In this document: positions 18,428 through 28,631 of the stretch, piece by piece
Position numbering within the stretch: the first letter of the stretch is position 1
Layout: each line of letters begins with the position of its first letter
Source of the DNA: Salinicola acroporae
GTDB lineage: Bacteria > Pseudomonadota > Gammaproteobacteria > Pseudomonadales > Halomonadaceae
Direction: 5' to 3'
NCBI RefSeq assembly: GCF_003206615.1
Contig: NZ_PZJW01000012.1
Coordinates: 1 to 64,000, forward strand
DNA length: 64,000 nucleotides
Notes under the pieces: generated by a model
Told to the model about the DNA's origin: nothing
What the model saw: only the letters and a program-made list of their open reading frames with translations
Databases searched by the model: none
Program-made: the position numbers and the translations under genes

Positions 18428-19213
18428 ATGTCCGCCTTCCCTATGCTCGACCGAATTCGTATCGTCCTCATTGGTACCAGCCACCCCGGCAATATCGGTG
18501 CCGCCGCACGCGCCATGCGCAACATGGGCCTCGAAGATCTTGCCCTGGTCACCCCCCGTTGCGACCCCAGGGATCAGGAGGCGTACTCGCGAGCCTCCGG
18601 CGCCAATACCCTGGTCGATGCCGCGCGACAATTCGACGCGCTCGAAGCCGCCGTCGCCGACTGCACCCTGGTGGTCGGCGCCAGTGCGCGCTCGCGCCAT
18701 CTACCCTGGCCGATGGTCAGCCCACGGGCCGTGGCGGAGAGTCTGCCGCAAGTGCTGGCCCCCGATGGCGCCCGTCTCGCGCTGGTCTTCGGTCGCGAGG
18801 ATACCGGCCTCACCAACGCCGAGCTGCAGCGCTGCCATCAGCACGTGCACATCCCGACCAACCCCGATTTCAGCTCGTTGAACCTGGCCGCAGCCGTGCA
18901 GGTGCTCGCCTACGAATGCCGCCAGGCCTATCTGGCCACCGAGGAGGCCGCCCCGCCGTCGGCCAGCGAGACGGATCAGCCCTTCGGCGTCGCGTGGGAC
19001 AACCCGCCGGCGACCCACGCCGATCTCGAGCGCTTCTTCGTCCATCTCGAGCGCACGCTGACGGCGATCGAGTTTCACGACCCGGACAATCCCCGCCAGT
19101 TGATGGCACGCCTGCGCCGGCTGTTCCTTCGCGCCCACCTCGATTCGATGGAGATGAACATCCTGCGCGGCATCCTCGGTACGATCGACAAGCGCCTGCG
19201 CGACCGCGACTGA
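18428..19213 (+). CDS. trmJ: tRNA (cytidine/uridine-2'-O-)-methyltransferase TrmJ
   Basis: TrmJ methylates the ribose of residue 32 in the anticodon loop of several tRNAs using SAM. The 261-residue product has the SPOUT-fold blocks IVLIGTSHPGNIGAAARAMRNMG at the N terminus, ALVFGREDTGLTN in the middle and FSSLNLAAAVQVLAYE near the knot. The C-terminal part (RLRRLFLRAHLDSMEMNILRGIL) is the family extension. A second in-frame ATG at 18443 is a possible start. iscR lies 124 bp downstream, the same order as in E. coli. Confidence 0.95.
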   Translation: MSAFPMLDRIRIVLIGTSHPGNIGAAARAMRNMGLEDLALVTPRCDPRDQEAYSRASGANTLVDAARQFDALEAAVADCTLVVGASARSRHLPWPMVSPRAVAESLPQVLAPDGARLALVFGREDTGLTNAELQRCHQHVHIPTNPDFSSLNLAAAVQVLAYECRQAYLATEEAAPPSASETDQPFGVAWDNPPATHADLERFFVHLERTLTAIEFHDPDNPRQLMARLRRLFLRAHLDSMEMNILRGILGTIDKRLRDRD

Positions 19214-19271
19214 CATCAGCGCCCAGGATCGATCCGGTGGCCGCGCGGTGCTCGGCCACCCTCACCTGAAT

Positions 19272-19302
19272 GGTTGACCGTCTTACTGGGTTTTTCCATA
19301 AT
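19272..19302 (+). promoter_or_regulatory. iscR promoter with possible IscR type-1 box
   Basis: TTGACC (19274-19279) and CATAAT (19297-19302) are spaced by 17 bp. The stretch TTGACCGTCTTACTGGG overlaps the promoter and resembles the type-1 IscR site at the E. coli iscR promoter, where [2Fe-2S]-IscR represses its own operon. The match was judged by eye. Confidence 0.6.
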
Positions 19303-19337
19303 GCCGGCACCGATGCAGCGACAGCCGATATCCGCCG

Positions 19338-19820
19338 ATGCGTTTGACCACCAAAGGCCGCTATGCCGTGACCGCCATGCTCGATCTGGCCCTCAATGCC
19401 GATCAGGGGCCGGTATGTCTGGCGGACATCTCCAAGCGCCAGGACATCTCGCTCTCCTACCTGGAGCAGCTGTTCGCCCGTCTGCGACGGGCCAAGCTCG
19501 TCAGCAGCGTGCGCGGTCCGGGCGGCGGCTACCTGCTGGGTCGCGCCCCGGCGGATATCTCCGTGGCGGGCGTGATCGATGCGGTCAACGAGTCGGTGGA
19601 CGCCACTCGCTGCCAAGGCCAGGCGGATTGCCATCAGGGCAGCAAGTGCATCACGCATCATCTGTGGTGCGACCTGTCGGACGAGATCCAGCGTTTCCTG
19701 AGTGACATCAGCCTGCAGGAGCTGGTTCGCCGGGAACAGGCTCGCAGCGCCACTCGCCCCGAACCCGAGGTGAGCGCCTTCGCCGACGACGTCGCCACGA
19801 TTGCCGTGTCGTCGCGCTAG
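19338..19820 (+). CDS. iscR: Iron-sulfur cluster regulator IscR
   Basis: An Rrf2-family regulator that senses Fe-S status and controls Fe-S biogenesis genes. The 160-residue product starts [20 protein letters not shown], has the winged-helix recognition region [19 protein letters not shown], and keeps the cluster ligands in [18 protein letters not shown]: three Cys with spacing 5/5 and the following His. It heads a short isc operon; iscS starts 78 bp downstream. The ribosome-binding site is weak. Autoregulation through the upstream TTGACC-type box is likely. Confidence 0.96.
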   Translation: MRLTTKGRYAVTAMLDLALNADQGPVCLADISKRQDISLSYLEQLFARLRRAKLVSSVRGPGGGYLLGRAPADISVAGVIDAVNESVDATRCQGQADCHQGSKCITHHLWCDLSDEIQRFLSDISLQELVRREQARSATRPEPEVSAFADDVATIAVSSR

Positions 19821-19897
19821 TCAGGTCATCCAGCGACTACACTTCGGCGTAGCGTGCCCGACTTCATTTCGACCGATAGCCAGAGATCTTCCGTGCC

Positions 19898-21076
19898 ATG
19901 AGCGCTCCGATTTATCTCGATTACGCCGCCACCACCCCTACCGACCCGAGGGTGGCCGAGCAGATGATGCGTCATCTGACGCTGGACGGGGTCTACGCCA
20001 ACCCGGCGTCGCGTAGCCACATGCCCGGATGGCTGGCCGAACAGGCGGTGGAAAACGCCCGCCGCCAGGTCGCCGACCTGATCGCGGCGGACCCGCGAGA
20101 GATCGTCTGGACCTCCGGCGCCACCGAGGCGGACAATCTGGCACTGACCGGTTTCATGCGGGCCAACCGCGGCCGCGGTCGCCACATGGTCACCTCGATC
20201 ATCGAACACAAGGCGATCGTGGATACCGCGGTCGCGCTGGAAACGGAAGGCTTCGAGGTCACCTGGCTGCCCCCGGGAGACGATGGCCAGATCACGCCTG
20301 AACAACTGCGCGAGGCGATGCGCGACGACACCGTGCTGGTCTCGCTGATGGCGGTCAACAACGAATTGGGTAGCGTCAACGACCTCACCGGTCTGGCCGC
20401 CGTTGCCCACCAGTTCGGTGCGCGCTTTCACGTAGACGCCGCCCAGGCCACCGGCCGACTGTCGCTGGATGTGGGCGCGATGGGGATCGACCTGATGTCG
20501 CTATCGGCGCACAAGGCCTACGGCCCCAAGGGCATCGGCGCCCTCTATGTGCGCCGCGACCCGGATCTGCGCATCGAGGCGCTGATCCACGGTGGTGGTC
20601 ACGAGCGTGGGATGCGCTCCGGCACCCTGCCCACGCATCAGATCGTGGGCATGGGCGAAGCCTTCGCGCTGGCTCGCGACGAGGGCGGTGCCGACGGCGA
20701 GCACGCCCGTGCGCTGCGTCGGCGGTTCCTCGATGGGCTGGCCGACTGTGGCGGCATCCATAACCACTCGCCGCAGGATCGGTCCGTGCCCAACATCGTC
20801 AATCTCGCCTTCGACGGGGTCGATGGTGAGTCGTTGCTGATGGCGCTGCGCGGGCTCGCCGTATCCACCGGGTCGGCCTGCAACTCGGCCAGCGTGGAGC
20901 CCTCCTACGTGCTCAAGGGGATCGGCGTGCCCCATACCCAGGCGCTCGCCTCGATCCGCTTCAGCTTTGGCCGCTTCACCACCCTCGACGAGATCGATGC
21001 GGCCGTGGCCGATATACGCCGTGCCTTGAGCGGGTTGCGTCAACCGTCGCAATCCGCCGCCCTGAATCATCGCTAG
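19898..21076 (+). CDS. iscS: Cysteine desulfurase IscS
   Basis: A PLP enzyme that removes sulfur from cysteine for Fe-S cluster assembly and tRNA thiolation. The 392-residue product has the N-terminal [23 protein letters not shown], the PLP lysine in [11 protein letters not shown] and the active-loop cysteine in [18 protein letters not shown]. The C-terminal tail differs from E. coli IscS (404 residues, ending with a scaffold-binding stretch) and is shorter. The next gene is an iscA-like carrier, not the scaffold iscU. Confidence 0.95.
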   Translation: MSAPIYLDYAATTPTDPRVAEQMMRHLTLDGVYANPASRSHMPGWLAEQAVENARRQVADLIAADPREIVWTSGATEADNLALTGFMRANRGRGRHMVTSIIEHKAIVDTAVALETEGFEVTWLPPGDDGQITPEQLREAMRDDTVLVSLMAVNNELGSVNDLTGLAAVAHQFGARFHVDAAQATGRLSLDVGAMGIDLMSLSAHKAYGPKGIGALYVRRDPDLRIEALIHGGGHERGMRSGTLPTHQIVGMGEAFALARDEGGADGEHARALRRRFLDGLADCGGIHNHSPQDRSVPNIVNLAFDGVDGESLLMALRGLAVSTGSACNSASVEPSYVLKGIGVPHTQALASIRFSFGRFTTLDEIDAAVADIRRALSGLRQPSQSAALNHR

Positions 21077-21120
21077 GGGAGTGGCGCCAGTGCCACTCCC
21101 GTCCGGCCAGGAGAGATAGC

Positions 21121-21447
21121 ATGCAGAACATCACCATTAGTGAATCCGCCGCCACCCAGATCCGTCACGTCCTAGAGGAGCGTGGCAGCGGCCTGGGGCT
21201 GCGGGTGGCGGTCAAGCCGAGCGGCTGCTCCGGCTACAGCTACGTGCTCGACATCGCCGACGACCTGCGCGACGGAGATGTCGCGTTCGAGGAGCGCGGC
21301 GTCAAGGTGCTGGTGGACAAGGACGCGCTGGCGATCCTCGACGGCACCGAGGTCGACTACGTCAGTGAAGGACTCAATCGCTTCTTCCGCTTCAACAATC
21401 CCAATGTGACCGACGAATGCGGCTGTGGCGAAAGCTTCAATGTCTGA
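21121..21447 (+). CDS. iscA: A-type Fe-S carrier protein (IscA-like)
   Basis: A-type carriers receive Fe-S clusters and pass them to apo-enzymes. The 108-residue product has the three conserved cysteines, one in [14 protein letters not shown] and two in the C-terminal CGCGESF. The ATG at 21121 follows AGGAGAGATAGC. It begins 44 bp after iscS and is the last gene of the shortened operon, since ndk follows across a 257-bp gap. IscA, ErpA and SufA cannot be told apart safely by eye; position favours IscA. Confidence 0.88.
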   Translation: MQNITISESAATQIRHVLEERGSGLGLRVAVKPSGCSGYSYVLDIADDLRDGDVAFEERGVKVLVDKDALAILDGTEVDYVSEGLNRFFRFNNPNVTDECGCGESFNV

Positions 21448-21704
21448 CCTCCCCCGCCCCCCTGTTGCCGAGCCCCCGGCGCTGTAACGGCCGGGATGCG
21501 TAGGCCGCGGGCTTGCGCTACAATGGCGCGATTTTTCGGCCGGCGTGCGGTACCCGCAGGCAGCCGCCACCCCGGCCAGCGACGATTTCGGACGGCGCGC
21601 CATCTAACGACACGATCGGTTGGAGGCGCGTCGTCTCGCATCTTCACCCCTTTTTTCGTTCGCGATGATCGCGATCGATTCACCACAGCCAGGAGACCGA
21701 AGTC

Positions 21705-22133
21705 ATGGCCACCGAGCGTACGCTTTCCATCATCAAGCCCGATGCCGTTGCCAAGAACGTGATCGGCGACATCTACAGCCGATTCGAGAAAGCCGGCCTG
21801 CAGATCGTCGGCGCCAAGATGCTGCATCTCTCCAAGGAGCAGGCCGAAGGCTTCTACGCCGAGCACAAGGAGCGGGGCTTCTTCGCCGACCTGGTCGGCT
21901 TCATGACCTCCGGCCCGGTGATGGTCCAGGTCCTCGAAGGCGAGGGCGCGATCGCCAAGAACCGCGAGCTGATGGGCGCTACCAACCCGAAGGAAGCCGC
22001 ACCGGGTACCATTCGCGCCGACTTCGCATCGTCCATCGATGCCAACGCCGCGCACGGTTCCGATGCACCGGAGTCCGCCGCACGCGAGATCCGCTATTTC
22101 TTCCAGGATGGCGAACTCTGCCCGCGCGGCTGA
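21705..22133 (+). CDS. ndk: Nucleoside diphosphate kinase
   Basis: Ndk moves the gamma-phosphate of ATP onto nucleoside diphosphates through a phosphohistidine. The 142-residue product is a standard bacterial Ndk with [18 protein letters not shown] at the N terminus, [10 protein letters not shown], and the catalytic histidine in [30 protein letters not shown] precedes the ATG. It is flanked by the isc operon and rlmN and appears to have its own transcription start in the 257-bp upstream gap. Confidence 0.97.
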   Translation: MATERTLSIIKPDAVAKNVIGDIYSRFEKAGLQIVGAKMLHLSKEQAEGFYAEHKERGFFADLVGFMTSGPVMVQVLEGEGAIAKNRELMGATNPKEAAPGTIRADFASSIDANAAHGSDAPESAAREIRYFFQDGELCPRG

Positions 22134-22139
22134 TTCGTC

Positions 22140-22168
22140 GACCGACCGGCCTCTCCCGCCGGTCGGTC
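22140..22168 (+). terminator. Hairpin after ndk
   Basis: GACCGACCGGC (22140-22150) and GCCGGTCGGTC (22158-22168) form an 11-bp perfect stem with a 7-nt loop just after the ndk stop. There is no clear T tract, so termination may be partial. Confidence 0.5.
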
Positions 22169-22215
22169 ACCCCTGTCTCCGGACACCCCGCCACTCTCGA
22201 GCCGATTCCGTTGCT

Positions 22216-23349
22216 ATGAGCGCTGCTACCGCCATCCCCCGCACCAATCTCCTGGGGCTCTCTCGCGAGCAGATGGAGGCGTTCTTCGTCTCTCTGGGCG
22301 AGAAGAAGTTTCGCGCCGCCCAGGTCATGAAGTGGATCCATCAGGAAGGTTGCGACGACTTCGAGTCGATGACCAACCTATCCAAGCCGCTACGCGCCCG
22401 ACTGGAAGAACACGCCGAGATCCGTGGGCCGAGCGTGGTCTACGAAGGGACCTCCAGCGACGGCACCCGCAAGTGGGTGCTCGAGGTCGAGGATGGCAGC
22501 TATGTCGAAACCGTGCTGATTCCGGCCGATAGCGGCACGCGCCGTACGCTCTGCGTGTCGTCGCAGGTCGGCTGCTCGCTGGATTGCAGCTTCTGCTCCA
22601 CCGGCAAGCAGGGCTTCCAGCGCAACCTGACCAGCGCCGAGATCATCGGCCAGGTGTGGGTCGCCCAGCAGCGAGCCGGCGGCCGCATGAGCGCGCCAGA
22701 TGGACGACGTGCCATCACCAACGTGGTGATGATGGGGATGGGCGAGCCGCTGCTCAATTACGACAACGTGGTACCGTCGATGAAGCTGATGCTCGACGAC
22801 AACGCCTACGGTCTGTCCAAGCGCCGGGTGACGCTCTCCACCTCCGGCGTGGTACCGATGATCGATAAGCTGGGCGACGACATCGACGTGAGCCTCGCCA
22901 TTTCGCTGCACGCGGCCAACGACGAACTGCGCAACGAGCTGGTACCGCTCAATCGCAAGTACAACATTCGCAAGCTGCTCGATTCGTGTCAGCGCTATCT
23001 CGCCAAGTGCGGCGACGCACGTCACATTACGATCGAGTACACCCTGATCAAGGACGTCAACGATCAGCAGGTCCATGCGCAGGAGCTCGTCGCACTGCTC
23101 GACGAACTGCCGTGCAAGATCAACCTCATTCCTTTCAACCCGTTCCCCCATTCGGGGTACGAGAAGCCATCCCGCAATCAGGTCATGCGCTTCCAGAGCT
23201 GGCTCTACGAGCTCGGCCATACCGCGATGGTACGCACGACCCGCGGCGACGACATCGATGCGGCATGCGGTCAGTTGGTGGGCAAGGTCAAGGATCGCAC
23301 CAAGCGCCACGAGCGCTATATCCAGTCGATCCAGTTGGACGCCGACTGA
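22216..23349 (+). CDS. rlmN: Dual-specificity 23S rRNA/tRNA adenine-C2 methyltransferase RlmN
   Basis: A radical-SAM methylase that methylates A2503 of 23S rRNA and A37 of some tRNAs. The 377-residue product has the CX3CX2C cluster motif in [30 protein letters not shown] for SAM binding, and the near-C-terminal catalytic cysteine in DIDAACGQL. The frame is open from 22039, but the ATG at 22216 gives the standard start ([20 protein letters not shown]). pilF follows after about 200 bp, a common gammaproteobacterial order. Confidence 0.96.
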   Translation: MSAATAIPRTNLLGLSREQMEAFFVSLGEKKFRAAQVMKWIHQEGCDDFESMTNLSKPLRARLEEHAEIRGPSVVYEGTSSDGTRKWVLEVEDGSYVETVLIPADSGTRRTLCVSSQVGCSLDCSFCSTGKQGFQRNLTSAEIIGQVWVAQQRAGGRMSAPDGRRAITNVVMMGMGEPLLNYDNVVPSMKLMLDDNAYGLSKRRVTLSTSGVVPMIDKLGDDIDVSLAISLHAANDELRNELVPLNRKYNIRKLLDSCQRYLAKCGDARHITIEYTLIKDVNDQQVHAQELVALLDELPCKINLIPFNPFPHSGYEKPSRNQVMRFQSWLYELGHTAMVRTTRGDDIDAACGQLVGKVKDRTKRHERYIQSIQLDAD

Positions 23350-23545
23350 ATTGCCGCGCTCAGCGGCAAGTCCAGCTCGCCGGAGACGACCGGGCGCCCG
23401 CCAATCGGTCTGGCGTCGAGCGGGCGTCGCCTTGACTTCGCTCCGGTCCGGCGCTTTGATGGGAGCCCCAAAACCGCTTTGTTATCAGTTGCTCGGGATT
23501 CGACCTTCGGATTATCGCCGTCCCGTAAACGTGGGAGAGCCGTGA

Positions 23546-24283
23546 ATGACTCGCCAATCTCGTCCCTTTTCGATACGGCCGCTATGTATCGCGCTGGGGC
23601 TGGTGTGTCTATTGGGCGGTTGCGCCACCGCGGTGTCGTCGAACGGGCCCAGGCAGGACAGCCCGGAAGAGGCGGCGGCGGCCTATACGAGACTCGGCAA
23701 GGCCTATCTCGCCGAAGGCAACATGCCGCGAGCGCAGCAGGCTCTGGAGCATGCGCTGAATCTGGACCCCCGGGACAGCGGCGCGCTGGAGGGACTGGCA
23801 TTGCTCTACCAGCGCCAGAATGATCTCGACCTGGCGGACCGGTTCTTCCAGCAGGCACTGGGGGCCGACCCCAAGGCCACGCGCATCCGTAACAACTACG
23901 CCGCGCTGCTGTATCAGCGCGGCGAGTACGCCAAGGCATGCGAGCAGTTGCGCGTCGCCAGCGACGATATCACCTATACCAACCGAGCCCAGCTCTTTGC
24001 GAATCTGGGCCAGTGCGAGATGGCCAGCGGCGATGCGACTGCGGCTCGCCAGTATTACGAGCGCGCGCTCGATATTGATGCGCGAGACGCACGTAGCCTG
24101 CTGGCTCTGGCTCGCATCGATCATACGCAGGGTAACGACGAACGCGCCTGGGAACGCCTGCAGCGTTATTTCACCGTGGCTGGCACCAACGCCGATAGCC
24201 TGCGCCTGGCCAGCGAGATCGCCAGCGCCCAGGGGGATTCGGCACGTGCTGCCTTTTACCGCCAGCAGTTGGGCGGCGCCTGA
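23546..24283 (+). CDS. pilF: Type IV pilus biogenesis lipoprotein PilF/PilW (TPR)
   Basis: A TPR outer-membrane lipoprotein that in Pseudomonas is the pilotin for the PilQ secretin. The 245-residue product has a signal sequence ending in the lipobox LLGGC (Cys26), followed by at least five tetratricopeptide-like repeats from about residue 45 on (for example AYTRLGKAYLAEGNMPRAQQ and ALEGLALLYQRQNDLDLADR). The start ATG follows GGGAGAGCC. It is placed between rlmN and rodZ as in pseudomonads. No other pilus gene lies in the window. Confidence 0.88.
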   Translation: MTRQSRPFSIRPLCIALGLVCLLGGCATAVSSNGPRQDSPEEAAAAYTRLGKAYLAEGNMPRAQQALEHALNLDPRDSGALEGLALLYQRQNDLDLADRFFQQALGADPKATRIRNNYAALLYQRGEYAKACEQLRVASDDITYTNRAQLFANLGQCEMASGDATAARQYYERALDIDARDARSLLALARIDHTQGNDERAWERLQRYFTVAGTNADSLRLASEIASAQGDSARAAFYRQQLGGA

Positions 24284-24342
24284 GGCCAACAGACCCCGTA
24301 CTCGAGCCCTGACTCGGGAAAAGATCAGAAGGATTTTCGCCA

Positions 24343-25386
24343 ATGAGCGAAATGAACGAATCATCGACCAAGCAACACGACGCACCCGGCCACGCTTCCG
24401 AAACGGCGGGTGACATGCTCCAAGGCGAACGCGAACGACAGGGACTCAGTCTCGAGGACGTCGCGCTGCAGCTGAATCTGAGGCCGATCGTTGTCGCGGG
24501 TCTCGAGGAGGATCGCTTCGACCAGGTGCCCATCGCCGCCTATCGCCGGGGTTACGTGCGGGCCTACGCGCGCTTGCTGGGGCTCGACGAGACCCGGGTC
24601 GTCGGAGCCTACGACGCCAAGCACGGCCGCGGCGACATGGAACGAAAACTGGCCCCGGTGCATACCGCCCGCCCGCCCTCCCGGGTCGGCGCCTGGATCT
24701 TCCGCCTGTTCACGCTGCTGGTCATCATCGGCCTGATCTCGCTGACACTGCTGTGGTGGCAGAGCCGCGAGGGCAACGATATCTTCGGTGGCGGCAGCGA
24801 CGACAGCCCGATCGCCGTCGACCGTCTCAACGACGACGGCGCTGGTACTTCTGCCCCGGCGCCAGCGACGGACAGTTCGGCGATGACACCCAACACCGAC
24901 ACCCAACTGCCGCCGCTGCCCTCGCAGCAGGATACGCCGGCGGCCGGGGCCGACGCATCGACGGACGGCGCCGGTTCCATGGATAACGCTACGGACGATG
25001 GCACTGGCGTTTCCGCATCGGCGGAGACGACGCCGCCGAGCGGTGACGAACGTCAGGCCGAGCAGCTCGGCTCGACAGCCAACGATCTGGTTGCGTCCAA
25101 CGCGGCACCGGCAGATGACGAGGCAACGCCAGCCGCGGGCAGCGCCAACACGCTTTCCCTGACTTTCAACCAAGAGTCATGGACCGAGATCTACGATGCC
25201 AACGACGATCGCATTTTCAGCGGTTTGCAGTCCGCCGGCAGCCAGGCGAGCGCGGAGGGAGATCCCCCCTTCCGGCTGACCATCGGCAACGCCAGCGGCG
25301 TGACGCTTCGGTATCGCGGTGAATCGGTCGATCTGAGCCAATACACGGGCGGCAACAACGTCGCTCGCTTTACCTTGGGAGACTGA
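24343..25386 (+). CDS. rodZ: Cell-shape protein RodZ
   Basis: RodZ links the MreB cytoskeleton to the cell-wall elongation machinery. The 347-residue product has an N-terminal helix-turn-helix domain (about residues 25-95: [38 protein letters not shown]), a basic juxtamembrane segment and one transmembrane helix near 113-135. A low-complexity Ser/Thr/Asp/Ala-rich periplasmic linker (about 145-265) follows, then a C-terminal beta domain (DUF4115) starting [16 protein letters not shown]. The acidic linker fits a halophile. ispG begins 8 bp after the stop. Confidence 0.92.
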   Translation: MSEMNESSTKQHDAPGHASETAGDMLQGERERQGLSLEDVALQLNLRPIVVAGLEEDRFDQVPIAAYRRGYVRAYARLLGLDETRVVGAYDAKHGRGDMERKLAPVHTARPPSRVGAWIFRLFTLLVIIGLISLTLLWWQSREGNDIFGGGSDDSPIAVDRLNDDGAGTSAPAPATDSSAMTPNTDTQLPPLPSQQDTPAAGADASTDGAGSMDNATDDGTGVSASAETTPPSGDERQAEQLGSTANDLVASNAAPADDEATPAAGSANTLSLTFNQESWTEIYDANDDRIFSGLQSAGSQASAEGDPPFRLTIGNASGVTLRYRGESVDLSQYTGGNNVARFTLGD

Positions 25387-25394
25387 GAAGCGCC

Positions 25395-26510
25395 ATGAAT
25401 ATGCCATCTCCGATCACCCGCCGAACCTCCCGACGGATCCACGTCGGTGACGTCCCCGTCGGAGGCGGCGCACCGATCGCCGTCCAGAGCATGACCAACA
25501 CCGACACCAACGATGTCGCTGCCACCGTCGCGCAGATCCAGCGTCTTCAACAGGCCGGCGCCGACATCGTGCGTGTCTCGGTACCGGACATGGACGCCGC
25601 CGAAGCCTTTGGCAAGATCAAGCGCCAGATCAGCATTCCGCTGGTGGCCGATATCCATTTCGATTACAAGATCGCCCTGCGAGTGGCCGAGCTCGGCGTC
25701 GACTGCCTGCGCATCAACCCCGGCAATATCGGCCGCGAGGATCGGGTGCGGGCGGTCGTCGATGCGGCACGCCACCACGGCATCCCGATCCGGATCGGCG
25801 TCAACGCCGGCTCGCTGGAGAAGGATCTGCAGAAGAAATACGGCGAACCGACCCCGGAGGCGCTGGTCGAGTCGGCCATGCGCCACATCGATCACCTCGA
25901 CCGGCTCGACTTCCCTGATTTCAAGGTCAGCGTCAAGGCCAGCGACGTGTTCATGGCAGTGGCCGCCTACCGGCTGCTGGCCAAGCAGATCGAGCAGCCG
26001 CTGCACCTGGGCATCACCGAGGCCGGCGGTCTGCGCTCCGGCACGGTGAAGTCCTCCATCGGCCTCGGCATGCTGCTGATGGATGGCATCGGCGATACCA
26101 TCCGCGTTTCGCTGGCCGCCGATCCGGTGGAGGAGATCAAGGTCGGCTTCGACATGCTGAAGAGTCTCAAGCTGCGCGCCAAGGGCATCAACTTCATCGC
26201 CTGCCCCAGCTGTTCTCGCCAGAATTTCGATGTCATCGCCACCATGAACGCCCTGGAGGAGCGACTCGAGGACATCATGACGCCGCTGAACGTCTCGGTC
26301 ATCGGTTGCGTGGTCAACGGTCCCGGCGAAGCCAAGGAGACCGACATTGGCCTCACCGGGGGCAGCCCGGCCAACCTGGTCTACATCGACGGCAAGCCGG
26401 CGAGCAAGCTGCGTAACGATCATCTCGTCGACGATCTCGAAGCGCTGATCCGCGAGAAGGCAAAAGAGAAAGAGAGCCGCGCTGACGCCTTGATTGCCCG
26501 CGAGGCATGA
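25395..26510 (+). CDS. ispG: 4-hydroxy-3-methylbut-2-en-1-yl diphosphate synthase IspG
   Basis: IspG carries out the penultimate step of the MEP isoprenoid pathway with a [4Fe-4S] cluster. The 371-residue product has the N-terminal TIM-barrel blocks ([32 protein letters not shown]) and the C-terminal ligands in [10 protein letters not shown] and the third Cys plus Glu in [14 protein letters not shown]. It follows rodZ closely and precedes hisS, the order found in E. coli (rodZ-ispG-hisS-yfgM-bamB-der). Confidence 0.97.
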   Translation: MNMPSPITRRTSRRIHVGDVPVGGGAPIAVQSMTNTDTNDVAATVAQIQRLQQAGADIVRVSVPDMDAAEAFGKIKRQISIPLVADIHFDYKIALRVAELGVDCLRINPGNIGREDRVRAVVDAARHHGIPIRIGVNAGSLEKDLQKKYGEPTPEALVESAMRHIDHLDRLDFPDFKVSVKASDVFMAVAAYRLLAKQIEQPLHLGITEAGGLRSGTVKSSIGLGMLLMDGIGDTIRVSLAADPVEEIKVGFDMLKSLKLRAKGINFIACPSCSRQNFDVIATMNALEERLEDIMTPLNVSVIGCVVNGPGEAKETDIGLTGGSPANLVYIDGKPASKLRNDHLVDDLEALIREKAKEKESRADALIAREA

Positions 26511-26635
26511 ATCCAGCGTCCCCGAGTTCGCATGCATGCGCGTGAGGCTTGACGCCTCGCGGCCCATCATCAGAGAGTAACCGACGAACGCCCAGGCGGG
26601 TGCCTGTGGCGTTTTGCTATAGGCAGGAGTGTCAG

Positions 26636-27916
26636 TTGAGCAACAAAATCCAGGCCATTCGCGGCATGAACGATCTGCTGCCGGATCGGTCGCCCGCGTG
26701 GCAGTATCTCGAGCGCCAGCTGCGCTCGCTGGTGGACCGCTACGATTACCGCGAGATCCGCACCCCGATCGTCGAACAGACCGCCCTGTTCGCCCGCTCC
26801 ATCGGCGAGGCGACGGATGTGGTCGAGAAAGAGATGTACACCTTCGACGACCGCAACGGCGAAAGCCTGACCCTGCGCCCGGAAAATACCGCCGCCGTGG
26901 TGCGGGCGGCGATGGAGCATGGCCTGTTGCACAACCAGACGCAGCGGCTCTGGTACATGGGTCCGATGTTCCGCTACGAGCGTCCGCAGAAGGGTCGCTA
27001 TCGCCAGTTCCACCAGATCGGCATCGAGGCCTACGGCATGACCGGCCCCGATATCGACGCCGAGATCATCCTGCTCTCCGCTCGCCTCTGGCGCCAGCTC
27101 GGCATGGCGGAACACGTCACGCTCGAACTCAACTCGTTGGGCACGCCGGAAGCCCGCGCCGCCTATCGCGACTCCCTGGTCACCTATTTCGAGGCCCATC
27201 GCGAGGTGCTCGATGAGGACTCCCAGCGTCGATTGACGACCAATCCGCTGCGGATTCTGGACTCCAAGAACCCCGCCATGGCCGGGATGCTGGCCGGGGC
27301 GCCGCAGTTGCTCGACCACCTCGACGACGCCTCCCGCCAGCATTTCGAGCAGTTGAAATCGACGCTCGATGCCGCCGGCGTGGGCTATCGCATCAACCCC
27401 CGGCTGGTCCGCGGGCTCGACTACTATTCACGCACCGTATTCGAGTGGACCACCACCGCCCTCGGCAGCCAGGGTACCGTCTGCGGCGGCGGGCGCTATG
27501 ACGGCCTGGTCGAACAACTCGGTGGCAAGCCAACGCCGGGCGTCGGCTTCGCCATCGGTCTCGAGCGCCTCATGCTGCTGCTCGATACGCTCGACCTGAT
27601 TCCCGCGGAGGCCCATGGTGGCGCCGACGCCTACCTGCTGGCGATGGGCGACTCGGCGGAGCGCAACGCGATAGGACTCGGCGAGCGCCTGCGCGATGCT
27701 CTGCCGGCGCTGCGACTTCAGGTACACTGCGGCGGCGGCAGCTTCAAGAGCCAGATTCGTCGCGCCGATCGCAGCGGCGCCAGCGTCGCGCTGATCCTCG
27801 GCGACGACGAGCTCGAAAAGGGCTGCCTGACAATCAAGCCGCTGCGCGAGGATGGCGAGCAGCAGACACTCGAACTGGACGACGCCATTGCTTGGCTGGA
27901 CCGCCAGTTCCCCTGA
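26636..27916 (+). CDS. hisS: Histidyl-tRNA synthetase
   Basis: HisS charges tRNA-His. The 426-residue class II synthetase has motif 1 around [20 protein letters not shown], motif 2 in [19 protein letters not shown], the histidine-specific blocks [15 protein letters not shown] and GGGRYDGL, motif 3 in [12 protein letters not shown], and a C-terminal anticodon-binding domain. The start is a TTG at 26636: AGGAG (26625-26629) sits six bases upstream and the product then begins [16 protein letters not shown], as in other HisS proteins. The frame is open to 26549, but no better start exists there. Confidence 0.96.
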   Translation: MSNKIQAIRGMNDLLPDRSPAWQYLERQLRSLVDRYDYREIRTPIVEQTALFARSIGEATDVVEKEMYTFDDRNGESLTLRPENTAAVVRAAMEHGLLHNQTQRLWYMGPMFRYERPQKGRYRQFHQIGIEAYGMTGPDIDAEIILLSARLWRQLGMAEHVTLELNSLGTPEARAAYRDSLVTYFEAHREVLDEDSQRRLTTNPLRILDSKNPAMAGMLAGAPQLLDHLDDASRQHFEQLKSTLDAAGVGYRINPRLVRGLDYYSRTVFEWTTTALGSQGTVCGGGRYDGLVEQLGGKPTPGVGFAIGLERLMLLLDTLDLIPAEAHGGADAYLLAMGDSAERNAIGLGERLRDALPALRLQVHCGGGSFKSQIRRADRSGASVALILGDDELEKGCLTIKPLREDGEQQTLELDDAIAWLDRQFP

Positions 27917-27974
27917 AGCCTGAACGGGTACCGGCAGCCGCATGACTGCCGACGAACGCAGAAGGAGACCGCCC

Positions 27975-28631
27975 GTGGCGGAGCTTAGGACCGAAGAAGA
28001 GCAGCTGGACGCGATCAAACAGTGGTGGAAGTCGAACGGCAGCGCGCTGCTGGTGGGGATTGCCGTCGCCGCCGCCGGCGTCTTTGGCTGGCATGCCTGG
28101 CAGCGCTATGAGGAAGGCCAGTCCGCCGAGGCATCCAATGCCTATCAGCAGCTGATCGCCATCGCCAGCAGCGATACGCTCGACGACAACGCCCGGACAC
28201 AGGCCTTTAGCCTGGCAGATGGCCTGCAAAGCGATCATGGCAGCACGCTCTACGCCGACCTGGCCGGCCTGCTGGAAGCCAAGATCGCCATTGGTGCCGA
28301 CGATACCGACCGCGCTCGCCAGGCACTCAGCGATGTCGTCGCCGACAGCGACCGTCCCTACATGAAGGGCCTGGCACGCATCGACCTGGCCCGTCTCCAG
28401 ATCGCCAGCGACAACCCGGATGCGGCGTTGAAGACCCTGGAGGACGCCGTTCCCGGCGCGCTCGAGGCGCAGCGCCAGAACGTCCTCGGCGACGCCTTCG
28501 TCGCGCTGGAACGCCCGGACGACGCGCGCAAGGCCTATCAACAGGCGCAAAGCCTGGCCCAGGATGCTGACCAGACGATCTACGGCCTTCAGCTCAAGCT
28601 AGACGATCTCGGTGTGGAGGACGCCACCTGA
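27975..28631 (+). CDS. yfgM: YfgM-family membrane TPR protein
   Basis: YfgM is an inner-membrane protein with a periplasmic TPR domain that associates with SecYEG and periplasmic chaperones. The 218-residue product has a short cytoplasmic N terminus (AELRTEEEQLDAIKQWWK), one transmembrane helix at about residues 22-42 (SALLVGIAVAAAGVFGWHAW) and helical repeats to the end. The chosen start is the GTG at 27975 because AAGGAG (27962-27967) lies seven bases upstream; an ATG at 27942 lacks such a site. Its stop overlaps the bamB start by one base. Confidence 0.88.
   Translation: MAELRTEEEQLDAIKQWWKSNGSALLVGIAVAAAGVFGWHAWQRYEEGQSAEASNAYQQLIAIASSDTLDDNARTQAFSLADGLQSDHGSTLYADLAGLLEAKIAIGADDTDRARQALSDVVADSDRPYMKGLARIDLARLQIASDNPDAALKTLEDAVPGALEAQRQNVLGDAFVALERPDDARKAYQQAQSLAQDADQTIYGLQLKLDDLGVEDAT

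Noticed and set aside
26549-26635. Longer N terminus for hisS
   Set aside because: The extra residues are Arg/Pro-rich and absent from HisS proteins; the TTG at 26636 has a good ribosome site.
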